Part shown: piece after piece, positions 8,074 to 19,400 of the stretch
Layout: each line of letters opens with the position of its first letter
Position numbering within the stretch: position 1 is the stretch's first letter
DNA from: Schoenoplectus triqueter
Lineage: Eukaryota; Streptophyta; Magnoliopsida; Poales; Cyperaceae
Length of the DNA: 32,549 nt
NCBI GenBank assembly: GCA_964058805.1
Contig: CAXKVV010000885.1
Location: 1 to 32,549, forward strand
Direction of reading: 5' to 3'
Made by a program: the position numbers and the translations under genes
The notes under the pieces: generated by a model
Told to the model about the DNA's origin: nothing
The model's input: only the letters and a program-made list of their open reading frames with translations
Databases searched by the model: none

Positions 8074-8105
8074 TTATGAATCGGCTTAGTGCTACGAATT
8101 CATGA
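8074..8105 (+). other. Class 2 hairpin c2 (16-nt loop)
   Basis: ATGAAT (8076-8081) pairs with ATTCAT (8098-8103), extended by T.G and T-A. Loop CGGCTTAGTGCTACGA. Confidence 0.7.
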
Positions 8106-8168
8106 TCTAGAAGATCAGTGAGAAGAAACACGTGGGCCACATCCACCCTTCTCCTGATTCACCAACCT

Positions 8169-8205
8169 CAAGATCAACCGGCTCAGTGCTTCGAGTTGTA
8201 TCTTG
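8169..8205 (+). other. Class 2 hairpin c3 (16-nt loop)
   Basis: CAAGAT (8169-8174) pairs with ATCTTG (8200-8205), T8199 is bulged, and CAAC (8175-8178) pairs with GTTG (8195-8198). Loop CGGCTCAGTGCTTCGA differs from c2 at only two positions although the stems are unrelated. Confidence 0.75.
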
Positions 8206-8227
8206 TGTGATTGGTTGTTGACTAGTT

Positions 8228-8260
8228 AAGATTGAACCGGTCTGTTTGTAGGTTTATCTT
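8228..8260 (+). other. Class 1 hairpin k3
   Basis: AAGA/TCTT, bulged T8232, TGAACC (8233-8238)/GGTTTA (8251-8256, one G.T), loop GGTCTGTTTGTA. Confidence 0.8.
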
Positions 8261-8271
8261 CTAGATCAACG

Positions 8272-8304
8272 GAGGTCGAGTCGGTCTGTATGTAGACTCG
8301 CCTC
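8272..8304 (+). other. Class 1 hairpin k4
   Basis: GAGG/CCTC, bulged T8276, CGAGTC (8277-8282)/GACTCG (8295-8300), loop GGTCTGTATGTA. Both arms differ from k3 yet pair perfectly. Confidence 0.8.
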
Positions 8305-8318
8305 AAGCCCCCTATGAA

Positions 8319-8353
8319 GAGATTAACCTGGTCTGTTGGTAAGGTTACATCTC
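8319..8353 (+). other. Class 1 hairpin k5
   Basis: GAGAT/ATCTC, bulged C8348 (here on the 3' side), TAACCT (8324-8329)/AGGTTA (8342-8347), loop GGTCTGTTGGTA. Confidence 0.8.
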
Positions 8354-8363
8354 GAGGTGGCAT

Positions 8364-8394
8364 GGACTGAACCGATCTGTTTGTAGGTTCGTCC
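8364..8394 (+). other. Class 1 hairpin k6
   Basis: GGAC/GTCC, bulged T8368, GAACC/GGTTC, loop GATCTGTTTGTA. Confidence 0.8.
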
Positions 8395-8400
8395 CCCATA

Positions 8401-8431
8401 GGACAAAACCGATCTGTTTGTAGGTTTGTCT
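8401..8431 (+). other. Class 1 hairpin k7
   Basis: GGAC/GTCT (one G.T), bulged A8405, AAACC/GGTTT, loop GATCTGTTTGTA. Confidence 0.8.
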
Positions 8432-8437
8432 TCCATA

Positions 8438-8466
8438 GATTGAACCGATCTGTTTGTAGGTTCATC
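8438..8466 (+). other. Class 1 hairpin k8
   Basis: GA/TC, bulged T8440, TGAACC/GGTTCA, loop GATCTGTTTGTA. Last recognisable member. Confidence 0.75.
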
Positions 8467-8784
8467 ATCCGTAGACCCCGTTTTATAAACCTAGACGACC
8501 ACTTGACCATCTTTTAACTATACTATTTGCTTCTCTCTTTCAAAGATCCAGAGGTGCCTCGAGGTTCGTAACCCAGGGTAATTAACGGTGGGGGCTTGCG
8601 CCCACCGGAATCTACAAGAACTCACAATCACTAAAAAACCCCCTGAATGTGCATCCAAATATCTCTAAACGGCAGAATCGGCCGACACCCATTAGATGCA
8701 CGCTCGGGAGGGATCTCCGTGTCCTTCTTCCGCAGAACCCATCGCCCGGCGGCGGTGCGGCGGCGCGCGAAAAAGGGTCGCACA
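8467..8784. other. Transition DNA, GC-rich before the satellite
   Basis: No gene recognised. CCTCGAGG is a palindrome at ~8556. GGTGGG...CCCACC encloses 8 nt near 8587-8606. From ~8690 to 8780 the DNA becomes GC-rich with a CGGCGGCGGTGCGGCGGC-like run, resembling the 5' part of a plant gene, but the open frames in both directions run on into satellite sequence and have no supporting motif. No LTR end or tRNA-complementary primer site was recognised. Confidence 0.4.
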
Positions 8785-10054
8785 GATGGGTATTTATGCG
8801 GCCCAAAATTTTAAAAAAGTCGAACAACTTGTTTAAATAGCAGTTTTTAATGCATCTTACTTATGTTTTGTGCAAAATAAGCATCATAGAATATTCATAT
8901 CGATGTTTTAATTCGATAGTATTATAATTTGCATAATTAGGAGTAATTATATTAATTTGCATGAAATTATATGCAGTTATGCGGAATAAATATTTTAAAA
9001 ACTCAATCAACATGTTTAAACAGCTGTTTTTAATGCATCTTACTTATGGTTTGTGCAGAATTAGTGTCGTAGAATATTCATATCGATGTTTTTATTGGAT
9101 AATCTCCTAATAGGTATAATTATGAGTAATTATATTATTTTTTACGAAATTATATGTAGTAATGGACAATTACCTTAAACAACTTGGTTAAACAGCAGTT
9201 TGTAATGTATCGTACTTATGTTTTACGAAAATTTAGTCTCGTAGGATATTAATATCGAAGTGTTACTTGGACAATCTTACAATAGGCATAATTAGGAGTA
9301 AATTTATTAATTTGCACGAAATTTTGAGTATTTATTCAGCCAAAAATGAAAAAAGAATTAAACAACTTCTTTATACAGCTTTTTAATGCATCTTACTTAA
9401 TTTTTACGCAAAATTAGTGTCGTTGAACGTTCATATCGATGTGTTAATCAGATAATCTTCTAATAGGCATAGTTAGGAGTATTTGTATTAATTTTCAGGA
9501 AATTATGTGTAGTTATGAGGTAAAAAATGTTAAAAATCTCAAACAACTCGTTTGAACAGCAGTTTCTAATATATCTTACTTATGTTTTATGAAAAATTAG
9601 TATCGTCGGATATTCATTTCGAAGTGTTAATCGGAGAACCTCATAATAGGCATAATTAGGAGTAATTATATTAATTTTAACGAAATTATGAGTAGCTAGG
9701 CGGCCAAAAATTTTGAAAATCTCAAACAACTTGTTTAAACAGCAGTTTTTAACACATATTCCATATGATTTGTGCAAAATTAGCATCACAGAATGTTCGT
9801 ATCGAAGTATTAATTGGAAAATCTTATAATAGGAATAATTAGGAGTGATTATATTAATTTGCATGAAATTATTTGTAGTTATGCGGCCTAAAATTTTGAA
9901 AAACTGAAATAACTTGTTTTAAAACAGTAGTTTCTAATGTATTTTACTTATGTTTTATGAAAACTTTGTGTCGTAGGATATTCATATCGAAGTGTTAATT
10001 GGACAATCTTACAATAGGCATAATTAAGAGTAATTACATTAATTTTCACAAAAT
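8785..10054 (+). repeat. HOR copy 1 with its seven monomers
   Basis: Using the AACAACTT-type block as anchor, monomers M1-M7 have anchors at 8823, 9006, 9178, 9361, 9542, 9725 and 9908, and the next HOR at 10093. Spacings are 183, 172, 183, 181, 183, 183 and 185 bp. The short 172-bp interval comes from a deletion before the third anchor. M3 carries the perfect 12-bp palindrome GATATTAATATC (9245-9256). Confidence 0.9.
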
Positions 10055-10202
10055 GATGGGTATTTATGCGGCCCAAAATTTTAAAAAAGTCGAACAACTT
10101 GTTTAAATAGCAGTTTTTAATGCATCTTACTTATGTTTTGTGCAAAATAAGCATCATAGAATATTCATATCGATGTTTTAATTCGATAGTATTATAATTT
10201 GC

Positions 10203-10258
10203 ATAATTAGGAGTAATTATATTAATTTGCATAATTAGGAGTAATTATATTAATTTGC
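10203..10258 (+). repeat. 28-bp tandem duplication in HOR copy 2
   Basis: A 28-bp unit of M1 beginning ATAATTAGGAGTAA is present twice (10203-10230, 10231-10258). It accounts for the longer copy. Confidence 0.95.
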
Positions 10259-12768
10259 ATGAAATTATATGCAGTTATGCGGAATAAATATTTTAAAAAC
10301 TCAATCAACATGTTTAAACAGCTGTTTTTAATGCATCTTACTTATGGTTTGTGCAAAATTAGTGTCGTAGAATATTCATATCGATGTTTTTATTGGATAA
10401 TCTCCTAATAGGTATAATTATGAGTAATTATATTATTTTTTACGAAATTATATGTAGTAATGGACAATTACCTTAAACAACTTGGTTAAACAGCAGTTTG
10501 TAATGTATCTTACTTATGTTTTACGAAAATTTAGTCTCGTAGGATATTAATATCGAAGTGTTACTTGGACAATCTTACAACAGGCATAATTAGGAGTAAA
10601 TTTATTAATTTGCACGAAATTTTGAGTATTTATTCAGCCAAAAATGAAAAAAGAATTAAACAACTTCTTTAAACAGCTTTTTAATGCATCTTACTTAATT
10701 TTTACGCAAAATTAGTGTCGTTGAACGTTCATATCGATGTGTTAATCAGATAATCTTCTAATAGGCATAGTTAGGAGTATTTGTATTAATTTTCAGGAAA
10801 TTATGTGTAGTTATGAGGTAAAAAATGTTAAAAATCTCAAACAACTCGTTTGAACAGCAGTTTCTAATATATCTTACTTATGTTTTATGAAAAATTAGTA
10901 TCGTCGGATATTCATTTCGAAGTGTTAATCGGAGAACCTCATAATAGGCATAATTAGGAGTAATTATATTAATTTTAACAAAATTATGAGTAGCTAGGCG
11001 GCCAAAAATTTTGAAAATCTCAAACAACTTGTTTAAACAGCAGCTTTTAACACATATTCCATATGATTTGTGCAAAATTAGCATCACAGAATGTTCGTAT
11101 CGAAGTATTAATTGGAAAATCTTATGATAGGAATAATTAGGAGTGATTATATTAATTTGCATGAAATTATTTGTAGTTATGCGGCCTAAAATTTTGAAAA
11201 ACTGAAATAACTTGTTTAAACAGTAGTTTCTAATGTATTTTACTTATGTTTTATGAAAACTTTGTGTCGTAGGATATTCATATCGAAGTGTTAATTGGAC
11301 AATCTTACAATAGGCATAATTAAGAGTAATTACATTAATTTTCACAAAATGATGGGTATTTATGCGGCCCAAAATTTTAAAAAAGTCGAACAACTTGTTT
11401 AAATAGCAGTTTTTAATGCATCTTACTTATGTTTTGTGCAAAATAAGCATCATAGAATATTCATATCGATGTTTTAATTCGATAGTATTATAATTTGCAT
11501 AATTAGGAGTAATTATATTAATTTGCATGAAATTATATGCAGTTATGCGGAATAAATATTTTAAAAACTCAATCAACATGTTTAAACAGCTGTTTTTAAT
11601 GCATCTTACTTATGGTTTGTGCAGAATTAGTGTCGTAGAATATTCATATCGATGTTTTTATTGGATAATCTCCTAATAGGTATAATTATGAGTAATTATA
11701 TTATTTTTTACGAAATTATATGTAGTAATGGACAATTACCTTAAACAACTTGGTTAAACAGCAGTTTGTAATGTATCGTACTTATGTTTTACGAAAATTT
11801 AGTCTCGTAGGATATTAATATCGAAGTGTTACTTGGACAATCTTACAATAGGCATAATTAGGAGTAAATTTATTAATTTGCACGAAATTTTGAGTATTTA
11901 TTCAGCCAAAAATGAAAAAAGAATTAAACAACTTCTTTATACAGCTTTTTAATGCATCTTACTTAATTTTTACGCAAAATTAGTGTCGTTGAACGTTCAT
12001 ATCGATGTGTTAATCAGATAATCTTCTAATAGGCATAGTTAGGAGTATTTGTATTAATTTTCAGGAAATTATGTGTAGTTATGAGGTAAAAAATGTTAAA
12101 AATCTCAAACAACTCGTTTGAACAGCAGTTTCTAATATATCTTACTTATGTTTTATGAAAAATTAGTATCGTCGGATATTCATTTCGAAGTGTTAATCGG
12201 AGAACCTCATAATAGGCATAATTAGGAGTAATTATATTAATTTTAACGAAATTATGAGTAGCTAGGCGGCCAAAAATTTTGAAAATCTCAAACAACTTGT
12301 TTAAACAGCAGTTTTTAACACATATTCCATATGATTTGTGCAAAATTAGCATCACAGAATGTTCGTATCGAAGTATTAATTGGAAAATCTTATAATAGGA
12401 ATAATTAGGAGTGATTATATTAATTTGCATGAAATTATTTGTAGTTATGCGGCCTAAAATTTTGAAAAACTGAAATAACTTGTTTTAAAACAGTAGTTTC
12501 TAATGTATTTTACTTATGTTTTATGAAAACTTTGTGTCGTAGGATATTCATATCGAAGTGTTAATTGGACAATCTTACAATAGGCATAATTAAGAGTAAT
12601 TACATTAATTTTCACAAAATGATGGGTATTTATGCGGCCCAAAATTTTAAAAAAGTCGAACAACTTGTTTAAATAGCAGTTTTTAATGCATCTTACTTAT
12701 GTTTTGTGCAAAATAAGCATCATAGAATATTCATATCGATGTTTTAATTCGATAGTATTATAATTTGC

Positions 12769-12824
12769 ATAATTAGGAGTAATTATATTAATTTGCATAA
12801 TTAGGAGTAATTATATTAATTTGC
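12769..12824 (+). repeat. 28-bp tandem duplication in HOR copy 4
   Basis: Same duplication as in copy 2, exactly 2566 bp further on. Confidence 0.95.
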
Positions 12825-15334
12825 ATGAAATTATATGCAGTTATGCGGAATAAATATTTTAAAAACTCAATCAACATGTTTAAACAGCTGTTTTTAATGC
12901 ATCTTACTTATGGTTTGTGCAAAATTAGTGTCGTAGAATATTCATATCGATGTTTTTATTGGATAATCTCCTAATAGGTATAATTATGAGTAATTATATT
13001 ATTTTTTACGAAATTATATGTAGTAATGGACAATTACCTTAAACAACTTGGTTAAACAGCAGTTTGTAATGTATCTTACTTATGTTTTACGAAAATTTAG
13101 TCTCGTAGGATATTAATATCGAAGTGTTACTTGGACAATCTTACAACAGGCATAATTAGGAGTAAATTTATTAATTTGCACGAAATTTTGAGTATTTATT
13201 CAGCCAAAAATGAAAAAAGAATTAAACAACTTCTTTAAACAGCTTTTTAATGCATCTTACTTAATTTTTACGCAAAATTAGTGTCGTTGAACGTTCATAT
13301 CGATGTGTTAATCAGATAATCTTCTAATAGGCATAGTTAGGAGTATTTGTATTAATTTTCAGGAAATTATGTGTAGTTATGAGGTAAAAAATGTTAAAAA
13401 TCTCAAACAACTCGTTTGAACAGCAGTTTCTAATATATCTTACTTATGTTTTATGAAAAATTAGTATCGTCGGATATTCATTTCGAAGTGTTAATCGGAG
13501 AACCTCATAATAGGCATAATTAGGAGTAATTATATTAATTTTAACAAAATTATGAGTAGCTAGGCGGCCAAAAATTTTGAAAATCTCAAACAACTTGTTT
13601 AAACAGCAGCTTTTAACACATATTCCATATGATTTGTGCAAAATTAGCATCACAGAATGTTCGTATCGAAGTATTAATTGGAAAATCTTATGATAGGAAT
13701 AATTAGGAGTGATTATATTAATTTGCATGAAATTATTTGTAGTTATGCGGCCTAAAATTTTGAAAAACTGAAATAACTTGTTTAAACAGTAGTTTCTAAT
13801 GTATTTTACTTATGTTTTATGAAAACTTTGTGTCGTAGGATATTCATATCGAAGTGTTAATTGGACAATCTTACAATAGGCATAATTAAGAGTAATTACA
13901 TTAATTTTCACAAAATGATGGGTATTTATGCGGCCCAAAATTTTAAAAAAGTCGAACAACTTGTTTAAATAGCAGTTTTTAATGCATCTTACTTATGTTT
14001 TGTGCAAAATAAGCATCATAGAATATTCATATCGATGTTTTAATTCGATAGTATTATAATTTGCATAATTAGGAGTAATTATATTAATTTGCATGAAATT
14101 ATATGCAGTTATGCGGAATAAATATTTTAAAAACTCAATCAACATGTTTAAACAGCTGTTTTTAATGCATCTTACTTATGGTTTGTGCAGAATTAGTGTC
14201 GTAGAATATTCATATCGATGTTTTTATTGGATAATCTCCTAATAGGTATAATTATGAGTAATTATATTATTTTTTACGAAATTATATGTAGTAATGGACA
14301 ATTACCTTAAACAACTTGGTTAAACAGCAGTTTGTAATGTATCGTACTTATGTTTTACGAAAATTTAGTCTCGTAGGATATTAATATCGAAGTGTTACTT
14401 GGACAATCTTACAATAGGCATAATTAGGAGTAAATTTATTAATTTGCACGAAATTTTGAGTATTTATTCAGCCAAAAATGAAAAAAGAATTAAACAACTT
14501 CTTTATACAGCTTTTTAATGCATCTTACTTAATTTTTACGCAAAATTAGTGTCGTTGAACGTTCATATCGATGTGTTAATCAGATAATCTTCTAATAGGC
14601 ATAGTTAGGAGTATTTGTATTAATTTTCAGGAAATTATGTGTAGTTATGAGGTAAAAAATGTTAAAAATCTCAAACAACTCGTTTGAACAGCAGTTTCTA
14701 ATATATCTTACTTATGTTTTATGAAAAATTAGTATCGTCGGATATTCATTTCGAAGTGTTAATCGGAGAACCTCATAATAGGCATAATTAGGAGTAATTA
14801 TATTAATTTTAACGAAATTATGAGTAGCTAGGCGGCCAAAAATTTTGAAAATCTCAAACAACTTGTTTAAACAGCAGTTTTTAACACATATTCCATATGA
14901 TTTGTGCAAAATTAGCATCACAGAATGTTCGTATCGAAGTATTAATTGGAAAATCTTATAATAGGAATAATTAGGAGTGATTATATTAATTTGCATGAAA
15001 TTATTTGTAGTTATGCGGCCTAAAATTTTGAAAAACTGAAATAACTTGTTTTAAAACAGTAGTTTCTAATGTATTTTACTTATGTTTTATGAAAACTTTG
15101 TGTCGTAGGATATTCATATCGAAGTGTTAATTGGACAATCTTACAATAGGCATAATTAAGAGTAATTACATTAATTTTCACAAAATGATGGGTATTTATG
15201 CGGCCCAAAATTTTAAAAAAGTCGAACAACTTGTTTAAATAGCAGTTTTTAATGCATCTTACTTATGTTTTGTGCAAAATAAGCATCATAGAATATTCAT
15301 ATCGATGTTTTAATTCGATAGTATTATAATTTGC

Positions 15335-15390
15335 ATAATTAGGAGTAATTATATTAATTTGCATAATTAGGAGTAATTATATTAATTTGC
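15335..15390 (+). repeat. 28-bp tandem duplication in HOR copy 6
   Basis: Same duplication, another 2566 bp on. It is absent from all copies to the right. Confidence 0.95.
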
Positions 15391-16484
15391 ATGAAATTAT
15401 ATGCAGTTATGCGGAATAAATATTTTAAAAACTCAATCAACATGTTTAAACAGCTGTTTTTAATGCATCTTACTTATGGTTTGTGCAAAATTATTGTCGT
15501 AGAATATTCATATCGATGTTTTTATTGGATAATCTCCTAATAGGTATAATTATGAGTAATTATATTATTTTTTACGAAATTATATGTAGTAATGGACAAT
15601 TACCTTAAACAACTTGGTTAAACAGCAGTTTGTAATGTATCTTACTTATGTTTTACGAAAATTTAGTCTCGTAGGATATTAATATCGAAGTGTTACTTGG
15701 ACAATCTTACAACAGGCATAATTAGGAGTAAATTTATTAATTTGCACGAAATTTTGAGTATTTATTCAGCCAAAAATGAAAAAAGAATTAAACAACTTCT
15801 TTAAACAGCTTTTTAATGCATCTTACTTAATTTTTACGCAAAATTAGTGTCGTTGAACGTTCATATCGATGTGTTAATCAGATAATCTTCTAATAGGCAT
15901 AGTTAGGAGTATTTGTATTAATTTTCAGGAAATTATGTGTAGTTATGAGGTAAAAAATGTTAAAAATTTCAAACAACTCGTTTGAACAGCAGTTTCTAAT
16001 ATATCTTACTTATGTTTTATGAAAAATTAGTATCGTCGGATATTCATTTCGAAGTGTTAATCGGAGAACCTCATAATAGGCATAATTAGGAGTAATTATA
16101 TTAATTTTAACGAAATTATGAGTAGCTAGGCGGCCAAAAATTTTGAAAATCTCAAACAACTTGTTTAAACAGCAGTTTTTAACACATATTCCATATGATT
16201 TGTGCAAAATTAGCATCACAGAATGTTCGTATCGAAGTATTAATTGGAAAATCTTATAATAGGAATAATTAGGAGTGATTATATTAATTTGCATGAAATT
16301 ATTTGTAGTTATGCGGCCTAAAATTTTGAAAAACTGAAATAACTTGTTTTCAAACAGTAGTTTCTAATGTATTTTACTTATGTTTTATGAAAACTTTGTG
16401 TCGTAGGATATTCATATCGAAGTGTTAATTGGACAATCTTACAATAGGCATAATTAAGAGTAATTACAATAATTTTCACAAAAT

Positions 16485-19400
16485 GATGGGTATTTATGCG
16501 GCCCAAAATTTTAAAAAAGTCGAACAACTTGTTTAAATAGCAGTTTTTAATGCATCTTACTTATGTTTTGTGCAAAATAAGCATCATAGAATATTCATAT
16601 CGATGTTTTAATTCGATAGTATTATAATTTGCATAATTAGGAGTAATTATATTAATTTGCATGAAATTATACGCAGTTATGCGGAATAAATATTTTAAAA
16701 ACTCAATCAACATGTTTAAACAGCTGTTTTTAATGCATCTTACTTATGGTTTGTGCAAAATTAGTGTCGTAGAATATTCATATCGATGTTTTTATTGGAT
16801 AATCTCCTAATAGGTATAATTATGAGTAATTATATTATTTTTTACGAAATTATATGTAGTAATGGACAATTACCTTAAACAACTTGGTTAAACAGCAGTT
16901 TGTAATGTATCTTACTTATGTTTTACGAAAATTTAGTCTCGTAGGATATTAATATCGAAGTGTTACTTGGACAATCTTACAACAGGCATAATTAGGAGTA
17001 AATTTATTAATTTGCACGAAATTTTGAGTATTTATTCAGCCAAAAATGAAAAAAGAATTAAACAACTTCTTTAAACAGCTTTTTAATGCATCTTACTTAA
17101 TTTTTACGCAAAATTAGTGTCGTTGAACGTTCATATCGATGTGTTAATCAGATAATCTTCTAATAGGCATAGTTAGGAGTATTTGTATTAATTTTCAGGA
17201 AATTATGTGTAGTTATGAGGTAAAAAATGTTAAAAATCTCAAACAACTCGTTTGAACAGCAGTTTCTAATATATCTTACTTATGTTTTATGAAAAATTAG
17301 TATCGTCGGATATTCATTTCGAAGTGTTAATCGGAGAACCTCATAATAGGCATAATTAGGAGTAATTATATTAATTTTAACGAAATTATGAGTAGCTAGG
17401 CGGCCAAAAATTTTGAAAATCTCAAACAACTTGTTTAAACAGCAGTTTTTAACACATATTCCATATGATTTGTGCAAAATTAGCATCACAGAATGTTCGT
17501 ATCGAAGTATTAATTGGAAAATCTTATAATAGGAATAATTAGGAGTGATTATATTAATTTGCATGAAATTATTTGTAGTTATGCGGCCTAAAATTTTGAA
17601 AAACTGAAATAACTTGTTTTCAAACAGTAGTTTCTAATGTATTTTACTTATGTTTTATGAAAACTTTGTGTCGTAGGATATTCATATCGAAGTGTTAATT
17701 GGACAATCTTACAATAGGCATAATTAAGAGTAATTACATTAATTTTCACAAAATGATGGGTATTTATGCGGCCCAAAATTTTAAAAAAGTCGAACAACTT
17801 GTTTAAATAGCAGTTTTTAATGCATCTTACTTATGTTTTGTGCAAAATAAGCATCATAGAATATTCATATCGATGTTTTAATTCGATAGTATTATAATTT
17901 GCATAATTAGGAGTAATTATATTAATTTGCATGAAATTATACGCAGTTATGCGGAATAAATATTTTAAAAACTCAATCAACATGTTTAAACAGCTGTTTT
18001 TAATGCATCTTACTTATGGTTTGTGCAAAATTAGTGTCGTAGAATATTCATATCGATGTTTTTATTGGATAATCTCCTAATAGGTATAATTATGAGTAAT
18101 TATATTATTTTTTACGAAATTATATGTAGTAATGGACAATTACCTTAAACAACTTGGTTAAACAGCAGTTTGTAATGTATCTTACTTATGTTTTACGAAA
18201 ATTTAGTCTCGTAGGATATTAATATCGAAGTGTTACTTGGACAATCTTACAATAGGCATAATTAGGAGTAAATTTATTAATTTGCACGAAATTTTGAGTA
18301 TTTAATCAGCCAAAAATGAAAAAAGAATTAAACAACTTCTTTAAACAGCTTTTTAATGCATCTTACTTAATTTTTACGCAAAATTAGTGTCGTTGAACGT
18401 TCATATCGATGTGTTAATCAGATAATCTTCTAATAGGCATAGTTAGGAGTATTTGTATTAATTTTCAGGAAATTATGTGTAGTTATGAGGTAAAAAATGT
18501 TAAAAATCTCAAACAACTCGTTTGAACAGCAGTTTCTAATATATCTTACTTATGTTTTATGAAAAATTAGTATCGTCGGATATTCATTTCGAAGTGTTAA
18601 TCGGAGAACCTCATAATAGGCATAATTAGGAGTAATTATATTAATTTTAACGAAATTATGAGTAGCTAGGCGGCCAAAAATTTTGAAAATCTCAAACAAC
18701 TTGTTTAAACAGCAGTTTTTAACACATATTCCATATGATTTGTGCAAAATTAGCATCACAGAATGTTCGTATCGAAGTATTAATTGGAAAATCTTATAAT
18801 AGGAATAATTAGGAGTGATTATATTAATTTGCATTAAATTATTTGTAGTTATGCGGCCTAAAATTTTGAAAAACTGAAATAACTTGTTTTAAAACAGTAG
18901 TTTCTAATGTATTTTACTTATGTTTTATGAAAACTTTGTGTCGTAGGATATTCATATCGAAGTGTTAATTGGACAATCTTACAACAGGCATAATTAAGAG
19001 TAATTACATTAATTTTCACAAAATGATGGGTATTTATGCGGCCCAAAATTTTAAAAAAGTCGAACAACTTGTTTAAATAGCAGTTTTTAATGCATCTTAC
19101 TTATGTTTTGTGCAAAATAAGCATCATAGAATATTCATATCGATGTTTTAATTCGATAGTATTATAATTTGCATAATTAGGAGTAATTATATTAATTTGC
19201 ATGAAATTATACGCAGTTATGCGGAATAAATATTTTAAAAACTCAATCAACATGTTTAAACAGCTGTTTTTAATGCATCTTACTTAAGGTTTGTGCAAAA
19301 TTAGTGTCGTAGAATATTCATATCGATGTTTTTATTGGATAATCTCCTAATAGGTATAATTATGAGTAATTATATTATTTTTTACGAAATTATATGTAGT

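Larger units (their letters stand above)
7873..8466 (+). repeat. Array of conserved-loop hairpins with variable, complementary stems
   Basis: At least twelve consecutive hairpins, listed separately. Nine belong to class 1; eight of these have a 12-nt loop close to GGTCTGTTTGTA, an upper stem of 5-6 bp, usually one bulged base (mostly T on the 5' side), and a lower stem of 2-5 bp. Three belong to class 2, with a 16-nt loop close to CGGCTCAGTGCTTCGA. Stem sequences differ between members but remain complementary. Several stem pairs are G.T in plus-strand sense, which would suit a plus-strand RNA, although I only searched for that wobble. The minus-strand open frame over part of this region encodes only the repeat (QTDRF / PTNRS) and is not called a gene. 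Confidence 0.8.
8785..16484 (+). repeat. Left domain: dimer of two HOR types repeated three times (~2566 bp)
   Basis: Copies 1, 3 and 5 share GCAGAATTAG, ATCGTACTT, TTATACAGC and the TGTTTTAAAACA form. Copies 2 and 4 share a 28-bp internal duplication, GCAAAATTAG, ACAACAGG, CAGCTTTTAAC and TGTTTAAACA. Copy 6 starts as the second type but ends as the right-domain type. By eye copies 1/3 and 2/4 appear identical. Confidence 0.85.

Noticed and set aside
7928..8466. CRISPR array
   Set aside because: The conserved part is a 12-nt hairpin loop and the intervals are 36-46 bp of related, not unique, sequence. The setting is a plant genome without cas genes.
8560..8640. LTR end and primer binding site, or a tRNA T-arm (GGTTCGTAACC)
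   Set aside because: No TG...CA long terminal pair, no tRNA 3'-complement after the possible LTR end, and no other tRNA arms fold around GGTTCG.
9605..9635. CENP-B box-like site (TTCG...CGGAG) in the satellite
   Set aside because: The essential spacing and the CGGG half do not match, and the motif is absent from the other monomers.
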